Shown here: piece by piece, positions 59,333 through 64,000 of the stretch
Numbering within the stretch: the stretch's first letter is position 1
How the letters are laid out: every line of letters begins with the position of its first letter
Origin: Pseudonocardia oroxyli
GTDB lineage: Bacteria; Actinomycetota; Actinomycetes; Mycobacteriales; Pseudonocardiaceae
Assembly: GCF_900102195.1 (NCBI RefSeq)
Contig: NZ_FNBE01000011.1
Span: forward strand, 1 to 64,000
Direction: 5' to 3'
Length of the DNA: 64,000 bases
Position numbers and translations under genes: made by a program
The notes under the pieces: model-generated
Seen by the model: only the letters and a program-made list of their open reading frames with translations
Databases searched by the model: none
Told to the model about the DNA's origin: nothing

Positions 59333-60067
59333 GTGCCGGACCTGGTGAACGCCAGCGCTCTCGATCTCGAGCCCGCGCGACGTGCCGACGAGACGCGACC
59401 GAGCAGCGGGATGACCCTCGCTCCCGCGGTCGCCTGCATCCAGGTGCTGGCGATCTCACCCCAGCCCCTGATGCGCCAGGGCCTCTCGCAGCTGGGCCGC
59501 AACTCCTACTCGATCGAGGTCGTCAGGACCGCGGCGACGGTCGACGACGCACTGCACCTCGTCGCGGCGAACCGCCCGGACGTCGTCGTGGTCGACCTCC
59601 CGCACCGAGCTGTGACCGTGACGGAGCGGGACGAGCTCGACCAACTCATCAGTCGAGCCCTGAGCGTGGTCGTGCTCGCCGTGCCGCTCCCGAAGGTGCA
59701 GATCGCACAGCTGCTCCGCCTGGGCCTGTCCGGGATCCTGTCCCGCAACGCCGAGCTCCACGACATCCAGGCTGCCATCTCGGCCGTCTCCCACGGGTCG
59801 ACGGTCTGCAACATCGACCGGGTTCGCGGCGACGTGGAGATGGTCCCTCCCCTGCCCCGGCTGACCGCCCGGGAGAGCCAGGTGCTCCGGCTCGCCGTGC
59901 TCGGGCGCACCAACAAGGAGATCGCCCTCGAGCTCCACATCGGAGAGACCACGGCGAAGTTCCACGTGGCCAACCTGATCAAGAAGTGTGGCGTCACCCG
60001 ACGGATCGAGCTCGCTTACTGGGCGGGCACCCGGCGCTTCCTGCTCGGCGGGCCCCCGAGCAGCTGA
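59333..60067 (+). CDS. LuxR/NarL-type transcriptional regulator
   Basis: GTG 59333 with AGGAG upstream is favoured over the 59210 start, whose extra residues look like shadow. The 244-residue protein has a receiver-like domain (VLAISPQPLMRQGLSQLGRN, RPDVVVVDLPHRA with a possible phosphoacceptor Asp) and a C-terminal LuxR HTH (LTARESQVLRLAVLGRTNKE, LHIGETTAKFHVANLIKKCG). The receiver pocket is degenerate, so it may sense a ligand or protein rather than a kinase. No sensor kinase is adjacent. It is the only full regulator inside the catabolic island and a candidate controller of the conserved-spacer promoters. Confidence 0.88.
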   Translation: MPDLVNASALDLEPARRADETRPSSGMTLAPAVACIQVLAISPQPLMRQGLSQLGRNSYSIEVVRTAATVDDALHLVAANRPDVVVVDLPHRAVTVTERDELDQLISRALSVVVLAVPLPKVQIAQLLRLGLSGILSRNAELHDIQAAISAVSHGSTVCNIDRVRGDVEMVPPLPRLTARESQVLRLAVLGRTNKEIALELHIGETTAKFHVANLIKKCGVTRRIELAYWAGTRRFLLGGPPSS

Positions 60068-60104
60068 GTCGGCGAGACCGGGGCCGCCGCCCGGCCCGGG
60101 GGAC

Positions 60105-60944
60105 TCAGCGTCGCGTCCAGTTCGGACGCCGCTTCTCCACGAACGCCCTGGGTCCTTCCCGGGCGTCGTCCATCGTGCTCAGCGTGTAGAGGAACATCTC
60201 GGCGAAACGCCAGTGCTGGTCCACCGTCATGTCCCGCCCCTCGCGCACCACCCGCTTGAGGAACTGCACGGCGACCGGGGAGTTCTCCCGCAGCTCGGCC
60301 ACTGCCGAACCGACCGCGGCGTCCATCTCGGACCGATCGGCGAACAGGCCTTGGACGAGACCGATCGCGTGCGCCCGCTCGGCCGGCATCCGGGCCCCGG
60401 TCAGCTCCATGAACATGGCCTCGCCCAGAGGAACCATCCGGGAGAGGTGGATGAGCGCCGGCCCCGCCAGTAGGTTGCGCTTCGGCTCCGGGAGGGCGAA
60501 GACGGACTGCCGGGTGGCGAATCGGAAGTCGCAGTACAGGGCGAGTTCGAGACCGCCCCCCATGGCGTAGCCGTCGATGGCGGCGATGGTCGGCTTGGAG
60601 CAGGCGTAGATCTCGTCCATGCCCGGCAACGCACCCGGCTTGGCCACCGACTGGTGGGCCCGCATACCCGCCGATGCCGGCGCGCTCCCGACGAGCTGCC
60701 CCCCGGAGTCCAGGCGGGAGGCCATCGCCTTCAGATCACCACCGACCGAGAACGCCCGCCCTCCGGCGCCCTGTAGCACGACGGCGAGCACGTCGTCGTC
60801 GCGGTCGACGGCCGAGAACGCCTCGGCGAGCGCCCCCTGCAGGTCGCGGTTCAAGGCGTTGAGCGCCTCGGGCCGGTTCATGGTCACGTACGCGACCCCG
60901 TCACGGACGGAGTAGTCGAGGGGGCTGGACAGCGTGTCGGACAT
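60105..60944 (-). CDS. Enoyl-CoA hydratase/isomerase family protein
   Basis: ATG 60944 follows GAGAGG; the longer frame is shadow. The 279-residue crotonase has NRPEALNALNRDL, the oxyanion-hole loops GRAFSVGGDLKAMAS and GYAMGGGLELALYCDFRFA, and an acidic residue in LPEPKRNLLAG. Only one of the two catalytic Glu positions is evident, as in isomerase or dehalogenase-type members. It probably acts on acyl-CoA intermediates made by the adjacent acyl-CoA ligases. Upstream, AATGTTATACTATTC on the minus strand resembles the conserved box plus a TATACT -10. Confidence 0.88.
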   Translation of the reverse strand: MSDTLSSPLDYSVRDGVAYVTMNRPEALNALNRDLQGALAEAFSAVDRDDDVLAVVLQGAGGRAFSVGGDLKAMASRLDSGGQLVGSAPASAGMRAHQSVAKPGALPGMDEIYACSKPTIAAIDGYAMGGGLELALYCDFRFATRQSVFALPEPKRNLLAGPALIHLSRMVPLGEAMFMELTGARMPAERAHAIGLVQGLFADRSEMDAAVGSAVAELRENSPVAVQFLKRVVREGRDMTVDQHWRFAEMFLYTLSTMDDAREGPRAFVEKRRPNWTRR

Positions 60945-61218
60945 CGACGGCCTCTCGCCTCGGGGCCCCGGCACCCCGGGACTCGACTTCGCTCGGCTCG
61001 GACCTGCCCAAGAGCGCGGCGAATAGTATAACATTCAGCGGTCACCCTGGATCAGCGCAGACAAGGGAGGAGCATGGCCGAGAGACCCACTCCCCCGTTA
61101 CCGCCGTCGCGATCCGAGGGGACCGCTCGGGGGATGCCGGCGGCCGACGGCCGCCCGCACACGCCACGATAGGAACCGAGCCGCGGGGGCTTCCCCCGTC
61201 AGCCGCGAAGGAGCCGGA

Positions 61219-62058
61219 GTGAACGAGTTGTCGGGCAAGGTCGCCCTGGTGACCGGAGGAGCTCGCGGACAGGGTCGGGCGCACGCGCTGGCCCTGGCGC
61301 AGGCCGGGGCCGATGTCGCCGTCTGCGACATCGCCACGGACATCGGCACCGTCAGGTACGCGTTGGGCACACCCGACGAGCTGGCCGAAACCGCCGCGGG
61401 GGTGGAGAAGCTCGATCGGCGGGCCCTGTCCTTCGTTGCGGACGTCCGCGACGCCGACGCGATGCAGCGCGTGGTCGAGGAGACGATCCAGGAGCTGGAC
61501 CGGATCGACATCCTGGTCGCCAACGCCGGGATCTTCTCGCGCGGGCCCCTCACGGAGCTGACCCCACAGGCCTGGCAGGACATGATCGATGTGAACCTGA
61601 CCGGTGTCTTCAACGCCATCAGGGCCGTCGTGCCCACCATGGTGGCGCAGGGATCGGGACGGATCGTGGCGACGGCGTCGATGGCGGCGAAGATGGGCGC
61701 CCCCATGATGGCCCACTACGCCGCCGCCAAGTGGGGTGTCATCGGCCTGGTGAAGTCCGCGGCCCTGGAGCTGGCCAAGTCCGGCGTCACCGTCAACGCG
61801 ATCTGCCCGACGAACGTCCGGACCCCGATGATGACCAACGACGACATGCTGGCCCTGTTCCGGCCGGACCTGGCGAAGCCCACGCTCGACCAGAGCATGC
61901 TCGACGCGTTCGCCGGCACCATCCCGGTCGGCATCCCGTGGGTCGAGCCCGAGGACATCAGCGGGGCGATGCTCTTCCTGGTCAGCGACGCCGCGCGGTA
62001 CATCACCGGGGAGACGGTGTCCGTCTCCGGCGGACAGAGCGCGATGAACGTCGGATGA
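61219..62058 (+). CDS. Mycofactocin-type short-chain dehydrogenase
   Basis: GTG 61219 follows GAAGGAG. The 279-residue SDR has GGARGQGRAHALALAQAGAD and the long insertion GTPDELAETAAGVEKLDRRA between strands 2 and 3. This marks the mycofactocin-coupled SDR family, whose NAD is not exchangeable and is recycled by mycofactocin. NAGIFS, Ser in TASMAAK and YAAAKWG complete the site. It oxidises secondary alcohols of terpenoids or steroids in relatives (carveol-dehydrogenase-like). It is followed by acyl-CoA ligase genes in the same direction. Confidence 0.9.
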   Translation: MNELSGKVALVTGGARGQGRAHALALAQAGADVAVCDIATDIGTVRYALGTPDELAETAAGVEKLDRRALSFVADVRDADAMQRVVEETIQELDRIDILVANAGIFSRGPLTELTPQAWQDMIDVNLTGVFNAIRAVVPTMVAQGSGRIVATASMAAKMGAPMMAHYAAAKWGVIGLVKSAALELAKSGVTVNAICPTNVRTPMMTNDDMLALFRPDLAKPTLDQSMLDAFAGTIPVGIPWVEPEDISGAMLFLVSDAARYITGETVSVSGGQSAMNVG

Positions 62059-62092
62059 CACGAGTCGGACACCTCCCCGAGGGAGCGAAGCT

Positions 62093-63757
62093 GTGAGCGA
62101 GGCAGGCAGGGCGGTAGCGGGGCGGGTCGGTCCGTCCGCGTACTGGCCGACGGACGAGAGCATGGAGCTCCAGGAGACCACCGTCGGGGCGGTGCTGCGT
62201 GAACGCGCCGCCACGGTGCCGGACACGACTGCGGTGTTCTGGCTCGCGGGAGACACCCTCGAGTCGATGACCTATGCCCGGCTGCTGGAGCTGTCCCTGG
62301 AGTGCGCTGCTCGCATCATGGCGGTCACCCGCGCCGTGGGCGACCGGCTGGCCGTCTGGACACCGAACACGGTCGAGTGGATCATCGTGTACTACGGGTG
62401 CGCGCTGAGCGGCCGGGTGATCGTCCCGCTCAACCCCATGCTGAGCGACGGCGAGTTCGTCCACTCGCTGCAGCACTGCGGTGCGCCCGTCGTCCTCGCC
62501 GCGGCCGACTTCCGGGACCGCGACCTGCTGGGCCGGGCACAGAAGCTCGCGCCGGAACTCGGCGTCCGGGCGCACGATCTGCGGCTGTGGGCCGACCTGC
62601 CCGTCTCGTTCGATCCCCTGCCGGAGGTCAGCCCGGCTGATCCCCTGCTGATCCAGTACACCTCGGGCACCACCGGCAAGCCCAAGGGTGCCGTTCTCTC
62701 CCACTCCTGCGCCTACAACAACGCTCAGCTGCGCGGACGTCTGATGAAGCCCGGCGACGCCGAGGTCTGGTGCTCGCCCGCAGGCTTCCACCACGTCGGG
62801 GGGTCCGTCTCCCGGGTGCTGGGGGCGCTCGCGCTGTCCGGCGCGGTCGTGGTCGTCACCGATCCCAAGGGCTCCATCGTCGTCGACCTGCTCGAGCGCA
62901 CGCGGGTGACCCACGCCGGCCTCATCGGCAAACTCGCCCTCGACTTCCTCGACGCAGTGGGCGCGGGCCGCGCCTTCCCGGCCCTGACCAGCGTCGCCCT
63001 CGGTGGCACGACCGTGACCCCGGACGTGGTGCAGCGGATCATCGACGCCGTCGGCGTCGCCGTGGTCAACGGCTACGGGCAGTCCGAGACCCCGCACATC
63101 ACCGGCACCCGGTCGGACGACAGCCCCGAGGACCGGCTCCACACCATCGGGCGTCCGCTCCCCCAGCGCGAGCTCTGCATCATGCGGCCCGGGACCACCG
63201 AGTACGCCGACCTCGATGAGACGGGTGAGATCTGCACCCGCGGCCCGCTGATCATGGACGGGTACTTCGAGGACCCGGTGGCCACCGCGGCCACGATCGA
63301 CGAGAACGGCTGGTTGCACACCGGCGACCTGGGCTCCATGGACGAGCGCGGCTTCCTCACCTTTCGCGGGCGCCTGCGGGAGGTCGTGATCCGCGGCGGC
63401 GAGAACGTGTATCCGGTCGAGGTGGAGAGCGCGCTGGCCCTCTGCGACGGGGTGGAGGAGGTCGCCGTCGTCGGCGTACCGGACGCCCGCTGGGGCGAGC
63501 AGCTGATGGCCGTCGTCCGGACCCGGCCGGGGTCCGCGCTCGATGCCGAGGCACTCCGTGCGCACGCCATGGGCCACCTGGCCCCCTTCAAGATTCCCCG
63601 GTACTGGCGGTTCACCTCCGACATGCCGAGAACCGCGTCCGGCAAGATCCGCAAGAACGTGCTGGTCGACACCTTCGCGGTGGAGCAGGCCGACTCGGCG
63701 GGCAACACGGGGGCCCGCTCGGCCGCGGACGCAGCGGTGGACGCGACCCACGCCTGA
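62093..63757 (+). CDS. Acyl-CoA synthetase (AMP-forming, class I adenylate-forming)
   Basis: The 554-residue enzyme (GTG 62093) has the AMP-binding loop YTSGTTGKPKGAVLSHS, A5-like NGYGQSETPHITG, A7/A8 region WLHTGDLGSMDERGF and FRGRLREVVIRGGENVYPVE, and the catalytic Lys in RTASGKIRKNVL. It activates a free carboxylic acid as acyl-AMP then acyl-CoA. It is 34 bases downstream of the mycofactocin-type SDR. A low-complexity Ala/Asp tail ends it. Substrate is unknown, but length and motifs fit medium or cyclic-acid ligases of steroid/terpenoid degraders. Confidence 0.93.
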   Translation: MSEAGRAVAGRVGPSAYWPTDESMELQETTVGAVLRERAATVPDTTAVFWLAGDTLESMTYARLLELSLECAARIMAVTRAVGDRLAVWTPNTVEWIIVYYGCALSGRVIVPLNPMLSDGEFVHSLQHCGAPVVLAAADFRDRDLLGRAQKLAPELGVRAHDLRLWADLPVSFDPLPEVSPADPLLIQYTSGTTGKPKGAVLSHSCAYNNAQLRGRLMKPGDAEVWCSPAGFHHVGGSVSRVLGALALSGAVVVVTDPKGSIVVDLLERTRVTHAGLIGKLALDFLDAVGAGRAFPALTSVALGGTTVTPDVVQRIIDAVGVAVVNGYGQSETPHITGTRSDDSPEDRLHTIGRPLPQRELCIMRPGTTEYADLDETGEICTRGPLIMDGYFEDPVATAATIDENGWLHTGDLGSMDERGFLTFRGRLREVVIRGGENVYPVEVESALALCDGVEEVAVVGVPDARWGEQLMAVVRTRPGSALDAEALRAHAMGHLAPFKIPRYWRFTSDMPRTASGKIRKNVLVDTFAVEQADSAGNTGARSAADAAVDATHA

Positions 63758-63853
63758 GGGCCGCCCGGCTGTGTCCGGACGACAACCGACCGCGAGTCCG
63801 GTGCTCCGACGCCGACGGGGACCGGACCCCGAGCAGACTCATCGAGGAGTTCC

Positions 63854-64000
63854 ATGACGACGCGCCCCGACACCACCCTGTGCCTGCACGACGTGCAGGA
63901 GGAGCAGGCTCGCTCCAGCCCGGCCGTCTGGGCCGTCGTCGAGGACGATCTCCGGTTCGACTACCGGACCGCACAGCGACGGGTGCTGCAGCTGGCGTCC
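63854..64000 (+). CDS. Start of second acyl-CoA ligase (partial)
   Basis: ATG 63854, preceded by GAGGAG, opens a frame still open at the window end (49 codons). It reads CLHDVQEEQARSSPAVWAVV and then FDYRTAQRRVLQLAS, the substrate-free N-terminal pattern of AMP-forming ligases (demand for free acid, L-x-Y-x-E-L-like helix). It lies 96 bases after the first ligase. Assignment rests only on these residues. Confidence 0.6.
   Translation, partial: MTTRPDTTLCLHDVQEEQARSSPAVWAVVEDDLRFDYRTAQRRVLQLAS

Noticed and set aside
1-64000. CRISPR arrays
   Set aside because: No regularly spaced direct repeats and no cas genes were seen. The repeats present are att sites, IS ends and the SBP duplication.

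Overview
The window is high-GC actinobacterial DNA, most likely Pseudonocardia or a close relative in the Pseudonocardiaceae. This is an inference from codon use, many GTG starts, luciferase-like (LLM) oxidoreductases of the F420/FMN type, a mycofactocin-type SDR and tRNA-Pro-targeted integration; no rRNA or marker gene is present.

Region 1 (1-8.08 kb) is accessory DNA. A complete IS3-family element occupies 1-1332 and ends exactly at the window edge. It is followed by decayed genes (an ATP-dependent DNA ligase scrap and a frameshifted nucleotidyltransferase), then a leftward mobilization operon (small membrane protein, MobC-like protein, HUH relaxase and three passengers) with a hairpin upstream that could be oriT.

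Region 2 (8.08-22.61 kb) is a 14.4-kb integrative element bounded by 95-bp direct repeats. Each repeat holds the 3' end of a tRNA-Pro gene and its terminator hairpin. The element carries a tyrosine integrase and a defence island. Five leftward genes overlap end to start: a TerB_N-type protein, a BrxD-like ATPase and a Lhr-type helicase fused to a DEDDh exonuclease and a TerB-like tail (together a Shango-like SngABC set), then an SMC/Rad50-like ATPase and a small HEPN-like protein. A divergent pair encodes a glycine-rich membrane/coiled-coil protein and its partner.

Region 3 (22.6-28.0 kb) is a graveyard of IS256, IS110 and IS630 remnants with a MarR regulator, a small hypothetical gene and an orphan peptide-type substrate-binding lipoprotein.

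Region 4 (28.1-64 kb) is a large catabolic island. Its left part is a leftward operon of VOC protein, 2-hydroxyacid dehydrogenase-like protein, a GLPVVPP-motif protein, a UGSC-family selenoprotein read through an in-frame TGA, and an aminoglycoside-phosphotransferase-fold protein. It diverges from a KAS III-like / NifU-like / SnoaL-like / SDR operon. Next come a P450 and an SDR on back-to-back leaderless promoters. A further leftward operon holds an LLM monooxygenase, a hydroxyacyl-CoA-type SDR, a CaiB-type CoA-transferase and a crotonase that resembles 6-oxocamphor hydrolase. These are followed by an SCP2-type thiolase with its DUF35 partner and a branched-chain-type ABC importer whose two permeases and one ATPase are fused in one chain.

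The importer's substrate-binding genes are a tandem triplication, the third copy a remnant. The importer and all three binding-protein copies share one promoter design with a conserved spacer sequence, so uptake is probably co-regulated. The right end adds an HD-domain protein, a ketopantoate-reductase-like protein, SnoaL-like proteins, a second LLM enzyme, a LuxR regulator, a crotonase, a mycofactocin-type SDR and two acyl-CoA ligases, the last cut by the window end. The set reads as import, oxidation, ring cleavage and CoA-linked beta-oxidation of a cyclic terpenoid- or steroid-like compound. The actual substrate cannot be read from sequence.
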